Source of the DNA: Plectosphaerella cucumerina
Taxonomy: Eukaryota; Ascomycota; Sordariomycetes; Glomerellales; Plectosphaerellaceae
Assembly (NCBI GenBank): GCA_020746995.1
Contig: JAGPXD010000001.1
Coordinates: 5,890,001 to 5,954,000, forward strand
Reading direction: 5' to 3'
Length of the DNA stretch: 64,000 nucleotides
The stretch's first letter is position 1. Each line of letters opens with the position of its first letter. The translations under genes and the position numbers were made by a program. The notes beneath the pieces were generated by a model. It saw nothing but the letters and a program-made list of their open reading frames with translations. It did not search any database and was not told the origin of the DNA. Below, piece by piece: positions 63,250 to 64,000 of this stretch.

Positions 63250-64000
63250 CATTGGCTCACGGCGCATCTTGTTTCATCCCGTCCGAACCGCCTTCCCTCC
63301 TTCCACGTCTTCGACTTCCCTCGTCCTCTCCTTCCCTTTTCCCACCCTCCCGTCCCGTCCGTCGTCCACTCCTTCATCAACTGGCTGGCCTGCTTGCCTG
63401 TCTTCCAGCTTGCTTGTCTGCTTGCTAGGTCCCTTCCATCGCATCTGTCCGCGGCATCCTTTCCTTCCCATTACTCGTGCTTTCTAGTTGTGCGCATTGG
63501 GACGGGATCTCCTTGTGCCCTGTCCTCTCATTTCAATTTCCTTCCCTTCCAAGTTTACTCCCCCCAATATCTCCTTCCCAACTCACCCGGGACTCATCAC
63601 ACCTTACCAAGTCTGGCATCCTTCAGGTCCACACGGCTATCCAGCGTCCGCTGACTGCCCGCCTGCCCTCCTGCATTGCATTGACCGCCACTCGCGCCGC
63701 ATCGCCTCTCTTCCACTCATCCAGGCTTTGCGTCTCCTCCTGGCCTTGGCCCCCTCCAGTCGCAGTCCAGAACCCGCTGGAGCCCTGCTGGTACATGACG
63801 CACCGCTGCCGGGATCTACCTTCCACCCTCCTGCAGCTGCCATCTCCGGTCCATCCCCCTCCAGTCGCAGCCGCAGCCGCAGCCGCACGCACTGCTACCT
63901 CCTACTTGTTCTCTGACTGACCGACCGACGACACGAGACGGACGACACTGTCAGGCTCCGGACCCCTTCAGTCTCTCTCGGTGGGGGGTTTGACGGTGCA
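63250..64000 (+). promoter_or_regulatory. Pyrimidine-rich DNA, probable leader of a gene beyond the window
   Basis: From about 63290 the plus strand becomes strongly C/T-rich (repeated CCTTCC, CTCCTTCC, CCCGTCC and TGCTTGCC-type words) up to about 63890, with a CAGCCG repeat near 63868-63884. In this genome such tracts stand just upstream of plus-strand start codons, so this is likely the promoter and 5' leader of a gene starting after 64000. Confidence 0.4.

Overview
This window is nuclear DNA of a filamentous ascomycete, most likely a Sordariomycete. The evidence is a set of GC-rich genes with short introns (mostly 48-80 nt), GTRAGT-type donors and CTAAC/CTGAC branch points, intron-containing tRNAs, and fungal-specific families: an RTC4-domain protein, an Msn2/Seb1-type zinc-finger factor, a type-B carboxylesterase and a PSI-like membrane protein. 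A placement in Glomerellales would be a guess. There is no AT-rich RIP-type decay, no recognisable transposon and no CRISPR array.

Layout. 1-14.8 kb: GH13 maltase (+), RBR-type E3 ligase (-), FAH-family hydrolase (-), the LYR-motif SDH assembly factor SDHAF1 (+), a long disordered protein whose frame is cut by one TAG (+), and an MFS sugar transporter (-). 14.8-19.6 kb holds no supported gene. 19.6-34.1 kb is dense: PSI-like membrane protein (+), molybdopterin synthase small subunit (-), dynactin p50 (-), RTC4-like protein (+), acyl-protein-thioesterase-like hydrolase (+), tRNA-Asn (-), a large F-box/beta-propeller protein ending in a CaaX box (-), type-B carboxylesterase (+) and tRNA-Phe (-). 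34.1-46.3 kb is almost gene-free and contains one doubtful proline-rich ORF, pentanucleotide microsatellites and an 11-copy 22-bp minisatellite. It ends in the leader (short uORF and 5'-UTR intron) of the Msn2/Seb1 homologue at 46.8-49.0 kb. 52.3-60.0 kb has diphthine-ammonia ligase fused to Rid domains, a DUF202 membrane protein and an IGHMBP2/Hcs1-type helicase, all on +. The last 4 kb is gene-free and ends in pyrimidine-rich DNA that looks like the leader of a gene beyond the window.

The genes are mainly unrelated housekeeping functions: sugar uptake and hydrolysis, ubiquitin pathway, respiration-complex assembly, molybdenum cofactor, dynein transport, translation-factor modification and stress transcription. 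They do not form a secondary-metabolite or defence cluster. The most interesting signal is the single in-frame TAG at 9711-9713. It lies in the loop of a predicted RNA hairpin inside an otherwise continuous 890-codon frame, which is the arrangement expected of a premature stop corrected by the A-to-I mRNA editing known from sexual stages of Sordariomycetes. This is an inference that needs RNA data.

Exon boundaries were derived by hand from splice motifs, reading-frame phase and family conservation. For every spliced gene the summed exon lengths are divisible by three.
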